From Halomonas halocynthiae DSM 14573 (lineage in GTDB: Bacteria > Pseudomonadota > Gammaproteobacteria > Pseudomonadales > Halomonadaceae): DNA of 64,000 nt. Positions 35,029 through 44,383 of the stretch are shown one piece after another (the first letter of the stretch is position 1; the number at the start of each line of letters is the position of its first letter). The notes under the pieces are model-generated. The model was not told the origin of the DNA and did not search any database. It saw only the letters and a list, made by a program, of their open reading frames with translations. The stretch is taken from NCBI RefSeq assembly GCF_000425725.1, contig NZ_KE384441.1, positions 339,176 to 403,175 of the forward strand. The letters run 5' to 3'. A program made the translations under genes and the position numbers.

Positions 35029-35499
35029 ATGAAACTCGATCGTTATGATTTAAGAATACTGGACATTCTTTCCAAGGATGGCCGCATTACCAAGTCGAAG
35101 CTGGCCGAGTCGATCAATCTCTCGGTCAGCCCTTGCTGGGAGCGTGTTAAGCGGTTGGAACAGGCTGGCATCATTGAAGGCTATACGGTAAAGCTGAACC
35201 CACGAGTCGTGCTGAAACGTACTCCAGTGTGGGTGCAGATTGAGCTTAAAGTTCATAATGCAGCTAGCTTCGAGTGCTTTGAGAGCTGGGTACAAGAGGT
35301 TCCTGAAGTGACAGAGTGCGTTGCTGTTGGTGGTGGGGTGGATTACTTGATCAAAGTAGAGATGGAAAGCATTGATGCTTACCAGCGGCTGATTGACCGT
35401 TTGCTGAGTTCGGGTATCGGCATTGCACGCTACTACACCTATATAGTGACTAAAACCGTCAAGCAAGCGGCGCCACCGCTGGAGTTGGCTGATAGCTAA
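35029..35499 (+). CDS. doeX: Lrp/AsnC-family regulator of ectoine catabolism
   Basis: Transcription factor of 156 aa: N-terminal helix-turn-helix (LDILSKDGRITKSKLAESIN, LSVSPCWERVKRLEQAGIIE) and a C-terminal RAM/AsnC ligand domain (VTECVAVGGGVDYLIKVEM, SIDAYQRLIDRLLS). DoeX is encoded in the doe operon of Halomonas and binds DNA near doeA. Here it directly follows doeB (21 bp) with GAGGAATCG before the ATG. With the divergent MocR gene, the locus therefore has two unrelated ligand-binding regulators. A hairpin-T terminator lies about 117 bp after the stop, ahead of doeC. Confidence 0.92.
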   Translation: MKLDRYDLRILDILSKDGRITKSKLAESINLSVSPCWERVKRLEQAGIIEGYTVKLNPRVVLKRTPVWVQIELKVHNAASFECFESWVQEVPEVTECVAVGGGVDYLIKVEMESIDAYQRLIDRLLSSGIGIARYYTYIVTKTVKQAAPPLELADS

Positions 35500-35615
35500 C
35501 ATTACATGGCAGAAAAAAGGCTGCCTACTTTGCGGTGAGTCAAAAAAAACTGCATGACAGCGTCAAATTAAGAAAAAGTACTGCCCGCATTTCTCTCCTA
35601 CCATACACACATCAG

Positions 35616-35642
35616 GCAGCCTTGGGCTGCGCTTTTGTTTTT
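35616..35642 (+). terminator. Intrinsic terminator between doeX and doeC
   Basis: GCAGCC and GGCTGC form a 6-bp stem around TTG, followed by GCTTTTGTTTTTC. It separates doeABX from doeCD and ends 43 bp before the doeC start, so doeCD probably has its own promoter or is only partly read through. Confidence 0.65.
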
Positions 35643-35685
35643 CAGGCTAGGGCGTTATCTGCCCTGGCTGTTTTGGGAGGTTGTC

Positions 35686-37167
35686 ATGTCGCTTGCTGCT
35701 AGGCTTTCGGATCCACGTTTATTTCGTCAATACGCCTATGTTAATGGCCGTTGGGCGCATAGCGAAGCGGGCCGTGAAGAAAGCGTGATTGACCCCGCTA
35801 CGGACGAAGTTATTGGCCGTATTCCTGTGCTTGAGGCTGCTCAGATTCATGCCGCTATTGATGCTGCAGATGCTGCCTTTGCCGCTTGGCGAGCGCTGCG
35901 TGCAGAAGAACGCGCAGAGCGTCTGATGGCATGGCGCAACCTGATGCTGGACTACCGTGAAGACCTGGCGCTGATCATGAGTTTCGAACAGGGCAAGTCT
36001 ATGGCCGATGCGCGTGGCGAGGTTGAGTATGGTGCCAGCTTCGTGCACTGGTTTGCTGAAGAAGGCAAGCGTGCTTATGGGCAGACCTTACCCAGCCATA
36101 TTCCTAATGCAGCGCTCGGCACTATCAAGGAGCCAGTGGGTATTGCTGCGCTGATTACACCGTGGAATTTTCCGCTGGCCATGATTACCCGTAAAGCAGG
36201 GGCGGCATTGGCTGCTGGTTGCCCAGTCATCGTCAAGCCCGCCAGCGAAACGCCGTTTTCAGCACTGGCGCTGGCAGAGCTTGCCGAGCGGGCCAATATT
36301 CCGTCTGGCATCTTTAACGTGGTATTGGGTGATGCTGCCGAAGTGTCGCAAATTCTGTGCAATGAGGAGCGTATCAAAGCGCTATCTTTCACAGGGTCTA
36401 CGCGCGTCGGCAAACTATTACTTGAGCAGAGTGCCGGCACGGTGAAGCGGGTATCTCTGGAGCTTGGTGGTAATGCGCCCTTTATTGTTGGTCCCGATAT
36501 GGACCCTCGAGAAGCCGCTATGGCCGCCGTGGATGCCAAGTTTCAAACCTCGGGTCAGGACTGCCTGGCCGCTAACCGTATTTTGGTGCATGCCTCTATC
36601 CACGACGAGTTTGTGACGCACTTTACCGAGCGTATGCAAGCGCTGGTGGTGGGGAACGGCCGTGACAGCGAGACCCACCTTGGCCCGTTGATTCATGCCA
36701 AAGCGGTAGAGAAGGCCGCAGCCATTGTCGATGATGCGGTGTCGCGTGGTGCCACTCTGGTGGCTGGCGATCAGAGTGAAGCGCCAGGAGCCAATTTCTT
36801 CATGCCTACGCTGTTAACCGGCGTAACGTCAGACATGATGGTGTGGCGTGAAGAAAACTTTGCTCCGGTCGCCGGTATTACGCCGTACAACGATGATGAT
36901 GAAGTGATTACGATGGCCAACGATACTGAATACGGCTTGGCTGCCTATGCGTATACCCATGACATTCGTCGCATTTGGAAACTACTTCGCGGGCTAGAGT
37001 TCGGCATGGTGTCGGTGAACTCGGTGAAAATGACCGGCCCAGTGGTACCTTTCGGTGGTGTCAAACAGTCTGGGCTGGGACGTGAAGGCGGCCCAACGGG
37101 TATCGACGAATACCTTGAAACAAAATACTACTGCTTAGGGGCGCTGCCTTCTGTCAGCGGTAGCTGA
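35686..37167 (+). CDS. doeC: Aspartate-semialdehyde dehydrogenase of ectoine breakdown
   Basis: Aldehyde dehydrogenase superfamily member of 493 aa, related to succinate-semialdehyde dehydrogenases; converts L-aspartate-4-semialdehyde to aspartate, the last step from ectoine. Motifs: ALITPWNFPLAMITRKAGAA, FTGSTRVGK, catalytic Glu in VSLELGGNAPFIV, catalytic Cys in FQTSGQDCLAANRILV, and PFGGVKQSGLGREGG. ATG 35686 has GGGAGG 5 nt upstream; an in-frame ATG at 35635 lies in the preceding terminator's T-tract and is unlikely. Length and position before doeD fit H. elongata DoeC. Confidence 0.93.
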   Translation: MSLAARLSDPRLFRQYAYVNGRWAHSEAGREESVIDPATDEVIGRIPVLEAAQIHAAIDAADAAFAAWRALRAEERAERLMAWRNLMLDYREDLALIMSFEQGKSMADARGEVEYGASFVHWFAEEGKRAYGQTLPSHIPNAALGTIKEPVGIAALITPWNFPLAMITRKAGAALAAGCPVIVKPASETPFSALALAELAERANIPSGIFNVVLGDAAEVSQILCNEERIKALSFTGSTRVGKLLLEQSAGTVKRVSLELGGNAPFIVGPDMDPREAAMAAVDAKFQTSGQDCLAANRILVHASIHDEFVTHFTERMQALVVGNGRDSETHLGPLIHAKAVEKAAAIVDDAVSRGATLVAGDQSEAPGANFFMPTLLTGVTSDMMVWREENFAPVAGITPYNDDDEVITMANDTEYGLAAYAYTHDIRRIWKLLRGLEFGMVSVNSVKMTGPVVPFGGVKQSGLGREGGPTGIDEYLETKYYCLGALPSVSGS

Positions 37168-37190
37168 GAGCTGTTGTCACTACGTGATGG

Positions 37191-37228
37191 CACAACATAG
37201 TTTGTATTTCACAACATAGTTTGTATTT
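37191..37228. repeat. Two exact tandem copies of a 19-bp element upstream of doeD
   Basis: CACAACATAGTTTGTATTT occurs twice in a row with no gap. Each copy has a partial palindrome ACAA......TTGT, the shape of a regulator half-site pair. It begins 24 bp after the doeC stop and ends 54 bp before the doeD start, so it could be an operator array or a recent slippage duplication. Confidence 0.7.
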
Positions 37229-37282
37229 TCAGCACGACTCTCCATGGTGAATCATGGGGAGTCTAATATAGAGAGATATGCC

Positions 37283-38701
37283 ATGAGCCAGCAGCATCAA
37301 GATCTTGTTAACCGCGACCGCAAAGTTACATTTCATGCGTCAACTCACCTACGTGATTTTGCTCATGGTGATGCACCAGGGCGCGTTATTACCGGTGGTA
37401 AGGGGTTGAATATCGTCGATAAAGACGGTCGTGAGTTCATGGACGCCTTTGCTGGCCTGTATTGCGTGAACATTGGTTATGGTCGTACTGAAGTGGCAGA
37501 AGCCATTTATCAGCAGGCGCTGGAAATGTCCTATTACCACACCTATGTGGGCCACTCTAACGAGCCGCAGATTGCGCTGTCTGAAAAGATTATCGAAATG
37601 GCCGGCCCCGGCATGTCCAAGGTTTATTACGGCATGTCTGGCAGCGATGCTAACGAGACTCAGCTCAAGCTGGTTCGTTACTACAATAACGTGCTGGGTC
37701 GCCCGCAGAAGAAAAAAGTTATCTCGCGTATGCGCGGCTACCACGGTTCTGGCCTAGCCACCGGCTCACTCACTGGCCTTAAAGCGTTCCACGACCAGTT
37801 TGATCTGCCGCTTGCCGGCATCCTGCACACTGAAGCGCCGTATTATTACCATCGAGCGGCTGAGCAGGAAGGCATGACAGAGCTTGAGTTCTCCCAGTTC
37901 TGCGCGACCAAGCTGGAAGAAATGATTTTGGCCGAAGGCCCCGATACCGTGGCTGCCTTTATTGGTGAGCCAGTGCTGGGCACTGGCGGTATCGTACCGC
38001 CGCCAGAAGGCTACTGGGCGGCCATTCAGGCGGTTTTGAGCAAGTACGATATTCTGTTGATTGCTGATGAAGTGGTATGTGGCTTTGGCCGTATCGGTAG
38101 TGACTTCGGCAGCCACCATTACGGCATCAAGCCTGACTTGATCACTATCGCCAAGGGTCTGACCAGTGCCTATCAGCCGTTGTCAGGTGTGATTGTTGGT
38201 GACCGTGTGTGGAGTGTTCTTGAGAAAGGTACCAGCGAGCTGGGCCCGATCGGTCACGGCTGGACCTACTCTGGTCATGTGCTTGGCTGTGCGGCAGCAC
38301 TGGCTAACCTAGCGATCATCGAGCGCGAAGGCCTGACCGCTAACGCCGCTGAGACGGGTGCCTACATGCAGCAGAAAATGGCTGAGACCTTTGCTGATCA
38401 CCCCATCGTTGGTGACGTACGTGGTGTGGGTATGCTGGCTGCGCTGGAGTTCTCTGCTGACCCAGCCGCTCGCAAGGCCTTTGATCCGAGCCTGAAAGTT
38501 GGCCCGCGTCTGTCTGCTGCTGCGCTGGAGCGTGATCTGATTACCCGCGCTATGCCACAGGGCGATATCCTGGGTTTCGCTCCGGCAATGACTGCCACAC
38601 GTGAAGAAATCGATGAGATCGTTGCGCGCACTCGTGCTGCTGTAGATCAGGTCACCGATGAGTTGACCCGTGAAGGTGCAGTCAAGGCGGTTAGCGCCTA
38701 A
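37283..38701 (+). CDS. doeD: 2,4-diaminobutyrate transaminase of ectoine breakdown
   Basis: PLP-dependent class-III aminotransferase, 472 aa from ATG 37283. It converts 2,4-diaminobutyrate to aspartate-4-semialdehyde, the DoeC substrate. Motifs: DAFAGLYCVNIGYGR, YYGMSGSDANETQLKL, GEPVLGTGGIVPPPEGYW, LLIADEVVCGFGRIGSDFG and the PLP lysine in LITIAKGLTSAYQPLSG. An in-frame ATG at 37244 is possible but the family starts near MSQQHQDLV. Two tandem 19-bp repeats precede it. A strong terminator follows the stop by about 70 bp. Confidence 0.93.
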   Translation: MSQQHQDLVNRDRKVTFHASTHLRDFAHGDAPGRVITGGKGLNIVDKDGREFMDAFAGLYCVNIGYGRTEVAEAIYQQALEMSYYHTYVGHSNEPQIALSEKIIEMAGPGMSKVYYGMSGSDANETQLKLVRYYNNVLGRPQKKKVISRMRGYHGSGLATGSLTGLKAFHDQFDLPLAGILHTEAPYYYHRAAEQEGMTELEFSQFCATKLEEMILAEGPDTVAAFIGEPVLGTGGIVPPPEGYWAAIQAVLSKYDILLIADEVVCGFGRIGSDFGSHHYGIKPDLITIAKGLTSAYQPLSGVIVGDRVWSVLEKGTSELGPIGHGWTYSGHVLGCAAALANLAIIEREGLTANAAETGAYMQQKMAETFADHPIVGDVRGVGMLAALEFSADPAARKAFDPSLKVGPRLSAAALERDLITRAMPQGDILGFAPAMTATREEIDEIVARTRAAVDQVTDELTREGAVKAVSA

Positions 38702-38765
38702 AAGGCACGCTAAAGGCGCTGCCGTAAGCGCAGTGCAGCAAAGGCAGGAAAAGTAAAAGTGTCAA

Positions 38766-39452
38766 TCATACGCCGCAGGGGTCACTTCCTGCGGCGTTTT
38801 TATGCGTGGTTAGCTCGATAACTGGCCCGCCGGCGGCTTTCGCGTCGGCCTGGTCGTGAGTCACTAGCAATGTTGGCAAGCCTTTGTCACGTGCGCGTTT
38901 GAAGACGAGTTGGCGAATTTCCTCGCGAAGAGCCGCGTCTAAGCGTGAGAAAGGCTCATCAAGCAGCATGGCGCGTGGTTCGGCCAGGAGTACACGCATT
39001 AACGCGACACGGGCACGTTGGCCGCCGGACAGCGTTTCTGGATTGCGATTGGCGAAGCCGGTTAAGCCAATGTCAGCCAATGCTTGCTCGGCTTTAGCAT
39101 GGCGCTGACGTTTTGAACCGCCATGAGGGATGCCAAATGCCAAGTTGCCGCCAACGCTTAGGTGGGGAAACAGCAGCGGATCCTGAAACAGCAATCCTAA
39201 TCGTCGGCGTTCTGCGGGTAATGCGCTGATTTCGCTGTTGCCAAGCCACACCTGCCCGCTGGCGCTAAAGGTTGAGGCCAGAAATCCAGCAAGAAATGCT
39301 AATAGGGTGGATTTTCCCACGCCAGATGGCCCCATGATGGTGAGTATTTCGCCAGGCTCAATACGCGTGTTTAGCGCAATTAGGCAGCGTTCAGCCTGAT
39401 GAATGCTGATCTGTTCAAGAATCAGGGCGTCTGGTGTCGGCGGGTCGAACAT
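38766..39452 (-). CDS. ynjD: ABC transporter ATPase, YnjD-like
   Basis: Nucleotide-binding subunit of 228 aa. Walker A GPSGVGKST, Q-loop GLLFQDPLLFPHLSVGGNL, signature LSGGQRARVAL, Walker B AMLLDEPFSRLD and switch His in LLVTHDQ. The combination of a LLFQD Q-loop, NPETLSGGQRARVALMRVLL and DEPFSRLDAALRE matches E. coli YnjD. It lies downstream of ynjC and ynjB, the order of the YnjBCD importer, whose substrate is unsettled (a thiamine-like or sulfur compound has been suggested by family relatedness). A transcription terminator overlaps its 3' end. Confidence 0.85.
   Translation of the reverse strand: MFDPPTPDALILEQISIHQAERCLIALNTRIEPGEILTIMGPSGVGKSTLLAFLAGFLASTFSASGQVWLGNSEISALPAERRRLGLLFQDPLLFPHLSVGGNLAFGIPHGGSKRQRHAKAEQALADIGLTGFANRNPETLSGGQRARVALMRVLLAEPRAMLLDEPFSRLDAALREEIRQLVFKRARDKGLPTLLVTHDQADAKAAGGPVIELTTHKNAAGSDPCGV
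38770..38802. terminator. Strong intrinsic terminator after doeD
   Basis: ACGCCGCAGG and CCTGCGGCGT form a perfect 10-bp stem around GGTCACTT, followed by TTTTTAT on the plus strand. It ends doeD transcription and lies inside the last codons of the convergent ynjD gene, whose own transcript also reads the stem. Confidence 0.9.
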
Positions 39453-39472
39453 CAGTTGGGTGAGCTCCTGGG

Positions 39473-41218
39473 TTATGCCGATAAGGGGCGGTGCTTTTTG
39501 TGGCGTGGGCTTCGCCTTTGCCTTAGCAAGCGTGGCAAGCCAAGTGCCAGGGCGAAGCCCAGGGCGGGCAGTGTTAATTGTGTTAGAGCGTAGACAGCGG
39601 TAAGCCGCCGGTCGCCGCCGCTTGAGAGTGCAACAGCATCAGTGGTTAGGGTGGCAAGTCGGCCTGCCCCCAGCAGTATCGTGGGTAAGTACTGGCCGAC
39701 GCTGACCGCAAAGCCAACGGCTGCTGCAACACCGATAGGGGCTGCCATCAGTGGTAGTTTTATCTGCCAGAATACGCGACTGGGTTTCGCACCCAGTGCC
39801 GCGCCTAGCTGTGACCAGCGAGGGTCAAGGCGTCGATAAGATTCACTCAGTGATAGAAAAACATAGGGTAGCACGAACAACGTATGCCCTAGCACGACAG
39901 CCAACCAGCCAGCGCTGAGGCCGAACTGGACCTGCCACTGAGTCAGCCCATAGAGAAATGCCACGGGGGGTATCAGTAGCGGCAGGTAGATAATTGTTAT
40001 GGCGCTGGAGGACAGTGCGCGGGTGCGCAAGGTTTCGGCCTCAAGACAGCCAATGACCAACACCATGGCTAGCGCGGTAGCCGCAAAGCCAATGGATAGG
40101 GTATGACGAAATGGCTCGCCTAGCGTGGTAGTCGCTTGCTGCCAAGTACCCAGGCTCACAGGGCTTGGCCAAGCTGCAGGAAAGGGCCACCAAGTGGCCA
40201 CTGACCACATGGCTAGCCCGATCAGTGCGGCACTTAGCAGAAAGATTAGCGCGGCGATTAGGCTGCCGCCTAGCCAGCGACTTAACTGCTCCGCCTGGTG
40301 ACGTTTGCCATTGATTCGCCAGCAAGTTAGCAGGGAGGCTAGCAGTTGTTCTATTAACCACCAGATGATTAGCGCGGCGGCAGTTACGCCAAGCTGGAGC
40401 AGTGCTCCGGCAGAGGCAAGGAAGCGCAGCGAGAGGTCGGGATCGGTCTGCCAGCGCATTACCGCCACCGGCAGAGTTGGTGGTGTCGAAGGTCCCAGGA
40501 TGATCGCTACGTCTACGTTGGCTGATGCAAAAGCAATAACCGCATAAACCGGCAAGCGAATTAGCGGATACAGCCCTGGCAGCACGGCTTTGGTAAAGGC
40601 CGAAGCAGGGCTGTAGCCCATGGAGCGAGCAACCTTTAGGCGTTGGGACGCTTGGCACTGAGGAAGGGCCGCCAAACACATCAGCAGCAGGAAAGGCGTT
40701 TCTTTGAGCACCAGCCCGCTGATCAGCGCAAGACCGAAAGGGTCGCCTGGAAACAAGTAGTCAGGCGGCTGGGCCCAGCCACTGGCCCAGGGTGAAAGCA
40801 GTCGACTGGCCAGCCCCGAGGGAGCGAGTAAAAACGCTACACCAATAGCCGCTGCGGAGTGGGGCACAGCAAGCAGTGGCGATAATAACCCACGTACTAG
40901 CCGGAATACGGCTGTTTCCATGAAGGCGGCGATGAACAGCAAGACGATGGCTAGTGATAGCGCCGCGCTAATCAGCCCACTGGTGAGGCTCAGGCTGATC
41001 ATTTTGCCCAACCCTGGTGTTTGCCCCAGCGCCTGCCAAGGGGCAAGGCTTAGTGATTCACCGCCCAGCGCGGGCAGCCAGCCCAATGCGGGGGCGATAA
41101 TGCCAGCCAGGCCTGCTACGACAGGCAGTGTCAGTAAGCCCAGTGTAACGACTGGCATCAGCCGAATGAGGCGGGTGAAAACGCCAGGCGTGACAGGCGT
41201 TAAATTAGCGGCTGCCAT
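39473..41218 (-). CDS. ynjC: ABC transporter permease, YnjC-like (two fused membrane domains)
   Basis: Inner-membrane protein of about 581 aa formed by two BPD_transp_1 modules in one chain, as in E. coli YnjC. About a dozen hydrophobic segments are visible. Two EAA-type loops contact the ATPase: around MGYSPASAFTKAVLPGLYP in the first half and LGAKPSRVFWQIKLPLMAAP in the second. ATG 41218 (MAAANLTPV) overlaps the ynjB stop by 14 bp; a start at 41287 would lie far inside ynjB. It forms the membrane channel for the YnjB-bound ligand. Confidence 0.83.
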   Translation of the reverse strand: MAAANLTPVTPGVFTRLIRLMPVVTLGLLTLPVVAGLAGIIAPALGWLPALGGESLSLAPWQALGQTPGLGKMISLSLTSGLISAALSLAIVLLFIAAFMETAVFRLVRGLLSPLLAVPHSAAAIGVAFLLAPSGLASRLLSPWASGWAQPPDYLFPGDPFGLALISGLVLKETPFLLLMCLAALPQCQASQRLKVARSMGYSPASAFTKAVLPGLYPLIRLPVYAVIAFASANVDVAIILGPSTPPTLPVAVMRWQTDPDLSLRFLASAGALLQLGVTAAALIIWWLIEQLLASLLTCWRINGKRHQAEQLSRWLGGSLIAALIFLLSAALIGLAMWSVATWWPFPAAWPSPVSLGTWQQATTTLGEPFRHTLSIGFAATALAMVLVIGCLEAETLRTRALSSSAITIIYLPLLIPPVAFLYGLTQWQVQFGLSAGWLAVVLGHTLFVLPYVFLSLSESYRRLDPRWSQLGAALGAKPSRVFWQIKLPLMAAPIGVAAAVGFAVSVGQYLPTILLGAGRLATLTTDAVALSSGGDRRLTAVYALTQLTLPALGFALALGLPRLLRQRRSPRHKKHRPLSA

Positions 41219-42461
41219 AGCGCGTAATCCAGCCTTTTTCCAAGACTCGGGTCCAGCTGGGGTGAGGTTCTGGTAGCACCTGCTCAAGCGCTGTTGCAGG
41301 TAGTTGTGCTGGATGCTCAGCGGTGTTTAATAGTGCTGCTTGTTGGGTAGCGTTCAGTTGCTGGCTATCAAGAACCGTCGGGTCGCCCCATACCGTTGTG
41401 TCCTGCTTGCGTGTTTGAGCGTCTGGCGATAGCAGAAAATTGGCTACCACCAGGGCTCCCGCTTGGTGCCTAGCATTAAAAGGAATGGCGACGAAATGCA
41501 CATTGCCTAAGGTGCCGCCCTCCAGTATCAGGCTGCGTGTACTCGGGGGCAGCTGATAGGCGGTCACGGTAGCCGCAGGTTCAGAGGGGTTGAATGTGAA
41601 GGCTAGGCTAAGCTCGCCATCGCCCATTAGCTGTTTTAGCTCGGGGCCACTGGCGGGGAAGTGGCGACCCCCACGCCACAGCAGGGGGTGTAGGGTGTCT
41701 AGGTAATCCCACAGCGGCGCAGTGATAGCGTCTACGCTTTGCTCGTCAACGGGGTGCGTTAGTACGGCGGGGTCATCGACCAGGCTGATGAGTGTCTGTT
41801 TAAGAAACGTGGTGCCTAGGAAGTCGGGTATTCGAGGATAGCTGAAGCGCCCAGGGTTGGCGGATGCCCAGTCGAGTAATGCCGTCATTGAACGTGGTGG
41901 TGACGAAACACGCTGGCTGTCGTAGTAGAAGGTCAGCTGCGCTTTACCCCAGGGTGACTCGAAGCCCTCGGTGGGACGGGTGAAGTCGGTGGTGATTTCA
42001 GGATTATCCTGAGGGTTGGTCAGAGAAAAGTGAGGCAGTTGTTGTGTGAATGGGCCGTAAAGCAGATCGTTATCGCGCATGGCAGCGAAATTTTCACCAT
42101 TAAGCCAGATCAAGTCGACACTGCCGTGTGTCAGATTGCCAGCAGACTTCTCGGCCAGTACACGCGATACGGCGGTGGCAGCATCGTCCAGCTTTACATG
42201 GATGAGTTCAATGTCGTAGCGAGAGGCCACTTGCTCCGCGACCCAGCGAATATAACGGTTGACGGTAGGGCTGCCTCCCCAAGCATTCCAATAGACTGTC
42301 TGGCCCTGGGCCTGCGCTTCGATACTCGCCCATGAAACGCTGGCTGCGTTATTTTCAGCGCCATCCGTTGCTGTGGGTGACAAGTTCGTGGCAAACGCCG
42401 TTGGCAGGGTGGCGCTGATGATAATGCAGATAAGAAACTTAGCGAGGCGGCAGCCTGGCAT
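41205..42461 (-). CDS. ynjB: ABC transporter substrate-binding protein, YnjB-like
   Basis: Periplasmic binding protein of 418 aa with signal peptide FLICIIISATLPTAFAT. The mature part has WNAWGGSPTVNRYIRWVAEQ at its start and DLIWLNGENFAAMRDNDLLY GP-type residues, both typical of YnjB. It also has TFYYDSQRV and VVANFLLSPDAQTRKQ. As the first gene of a ynjB-ynjC-ynjD run on the minus strand, it defines the ligand of the importer, which is not known from sequence. Binding to metal or thiamine-like compounds has been guessed for the family. Confidence 0.8.
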   Translation of the reverse strand: MPGCRLAKFLICIIISATLPTAFATNLSPTATDGAENNAASVSWASIEAQAQGQTVYWNAWGGSPTVNRYIRWVAEQVASRYDIELIHVKLDDAATAVSRVLAEKSAGNLTHGSVDLIWLNGENFAAMRDNDLLYGPFTQQLPHFSLTNPQDNPEITTDFTRPTEGFESPWGKAQLTFYYDSQRVSSPPRSMTALLDWASANPGRFSYPRIPDFLGTTFLKQTLISLVDDPAVLTHPVDEQSVDAITAPLWDYLDTLHPLLWRGGRHFPASGPELKQLMGDGELSLAFTFNPSEPAATVTAYQLPPSTRSLILEGGTLGNVHFVAIPFNARHQAGALVVANFLLSPDAQTRKQDTTVWGDPTVLDSQQLNATQQAALLNTAEHPAQLPATALEQVLPEPHPSWTRVLEKGWITRYGSR

Positions 42462-42799
42462 AGGCGATTCCTTAGGTCAGTGATTGTTATGGTGCTGCGC
42501 TATCGCTCGGCAGGGTACGGTAGCGCCGTCGTTGCATTAATCGCATCGTATTATTACTCGCTCTTAGTGGCTACACAGGAGCCGTTGTTCACGGCATATT
42601 AGCCCGTGTATTAGGCGGCGTAGAGTGCCATGATGGAAAGTCTTTACAGCGCTTGACATGGCAGGTTTAACGTCAATCTGCTAGAGTTCGCGGTCTATAA
42701 TTTCCCACTTTCCTCGTAGATGCCATGCATCGGATAGCGTTCGCTAGCCAGATTGGTGCGCGTGCCCTAACTGATACGAACTCCTGACTGGACCGCTTC
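42462..42799. other. Divergent intergenic region between ynjB and the SulP gene
   Basis: About 340 bp with no credible gene. A TTGACA hexamer at 42653-42658 and a TATAAT hexamer at 42696-42701 are visible but 37 bp apart, so they cannot belong to the same promoter. TATAAT is about 100 bp upstream of the SulP start and is a weak candidate for its -10 box. Confidence 0.4.
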
Positions 42800-44290
42800 A
42801 TGATCCGATCTCTCAAGCAAGACTGGTTTTTCAATATCCGAGGCGACATTCTGTCTGGCCTGGTTGTTGCCCTGGCTTTGATTCCTGAAGCCATCGCTTT
42901 TTCTATTATTGCTGGCGTTGACCCTAAGGTCGGGCTTTATGCGTCGTTCTCCATGGCGGTGATTATCGCTTTTGCTGGAGGACGGCCTGGTATGATATCG
43001 GCCGCGACGGCTGCCATGGCGCTACTAATGGTAACGCTGGTTCGAGAGCATGGCCTTGAGTATCTGCTGGCGGCAACTCTGTTAACTGGGGTGTTACAGG
43101 TTATTGCGGGCTACCTGAGGCTTGCTGATCTGATGCGTTTTGTGTCGCGCTCGGTGGTAACTGGCTTCGTGAATGCCTTGGCTATTCTGATTTTTATGGC
43201 GCAACTGCCGGAACTGACTAACGTCACCTGGCATGTTTATGCCATGACAGCCGCGGGTCTGGGCATTATCTATCTGTTTCCTTATGTGCCGACTATCGGC
43301 AAGTTGCTACCGTCGCCGCTGGTTTGCATTTTGGTGCTGACGGCGGTGTATCTGGTCACCGGTATGGAGATTCGCACAGTGGGTGACATGGGCGAGCTGC
43401 CGGATACCTTGCCGGTATTTCTATGGCCCGATGTACCGCTGAACTTGGAAACCCTAACGATTATTTTCCCCTACGCGGTGATGCTGACTGTCGTTGGTCT
43501 GCTGGAGTCGATGATGACAGCCACCATCGTTGACGACTTGACGGATACCACCAGCGACAAGAACCGCGAGTGTAAAGGCCAAGGCCTGGCTAACTTCGGT
43601 ACAGGACTACTGGGTGGCATGGCTGGCTGCGCGATGATCGGTCAGTCGGTGATCAATATTAAATCGGGTGGTCGTGGTCGGCTTTCGACGCTGGTGGCAG
43701 GCGTGGTGCTGTTGATCATGGTGGTGTTTCTGTCGGACTGGGTATCGCAGATTCCTATGGCGGCACTGGTCGCTGTAATGATCATGGTGTCGATCGGTAC
43801 GTTCAGCTGGACCTCGATTCGTGATCTGAAAAAGCACCCGATGTCCACCAATCTCGTGATGTTAGTGACGGTAGGGGTCACGGTGAGCACCCACAACTTA
43901 GCCATCGGCGTGTTTGTTGGTGTGCTGCTGGCGGCCATGAACTTCGCGAACAAAGTTGGCAACATTCTGTATATCGGTAGTGAAGACGACCCGCACGTTA
44001 GTCATCGCACCTATCGCGTTGTCGGGCAAGTGTTTTTTGCCTCGTCTGAGCGTTTCGGCAGGGCGTTTGATTTCAAAGAAACCGTCGAGAAGGTCACTAT
44101 CGACCTGTCCCGAGCGCATTTCTGGGATATTACGGCAGTACAGGCACTGGATATGACCGTGATTAAATTCCGGCGTGAAGGGACTCAGGTAGAACTGATT
44201 GGCTTGAATGATGCCAGCGCTACCATTGTTGATCGCTACGCCATTCATGATGACCCTAAGGCTGTTGAAAAGCTGATGGGCGGCGAGTGA
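42800..44290 (+). CDS. SulP-family anion transporter
   Basis: Inner-membrane SulP/SLC26 protein of 496 aa. The SulP core is recognisable by [40 protein letters not shown] and [16 protein letters not shown], with further helices to about residue 385. The C-terminal STAS-like domain (about 410-496) contains [20 protein letters not shown]. The cargo (sulfate, bicarbonate or another anion) cannot be told; it is more similar in motif style to bacterial SulP proteins of unknown cargo than to true sulfate permeases. A tandem-Usp gene follows after 93 bp, echoing the transporter-Usp pairing at 13.8-17.9 kb. Confidence 0.88.
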   Translation: MIRSLKQDWFFNIRGDILSGLVVALALIPEAIAFSIIAGVDPKVGLYASFSMAVIIAFAGGRPGMISAATAAMALLMVTLVREHGLEYLLAATLLTGVLQVIAGYLRLADLMRFVSRSVVTGFVNALAILIFMAQLPELTNVTWHVYAMTAAGLGIIYLFPYVPTIGKLLPSPLVCILVLTAVYLVTGMEIRTVGDMGELPDTLPVFLWPDVPLNLETLTIIFPYAVMLTVVGLLESMMTATIVDDLTDTTSDKNRECKGQGLANFGTGLLGGMAGCAMIGQSVINIKSGGRGRLSTLVAGVVLLIMVVFLSDWVSQIPMAALVAVMIMVSIGTFSWTSIRDLKKHPMSTNLVMLVTVGVTVSTHNLAIGVFVGVLLAAMNFANKVGNILYIGSEDDPHVSHRTYRVVGQVFFASSERFGRAFDFKETVEKVTIDLSRAHFWDITAVQALDMTVIKFRREGTQVELIGLNDASATIVDRYAIHDDPKAVEKLMGGE

Positions 44291-44383
44291 CAGACGGCGA
44301 ACCGTGGGTTATTACACCACGGCTGGACATAATGCAGAGCGTATTGGGTCAACTCTTATTCGCTAACTTGTGGAGCAGAAAAG

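Noticed and set aside
44302..44322. Short CCGTGG/CCACGG repeat after the SulP gene as a terminator
   Set aside because: A 6-bp stem with a 9-nt loop and no T-run is too weak to call.
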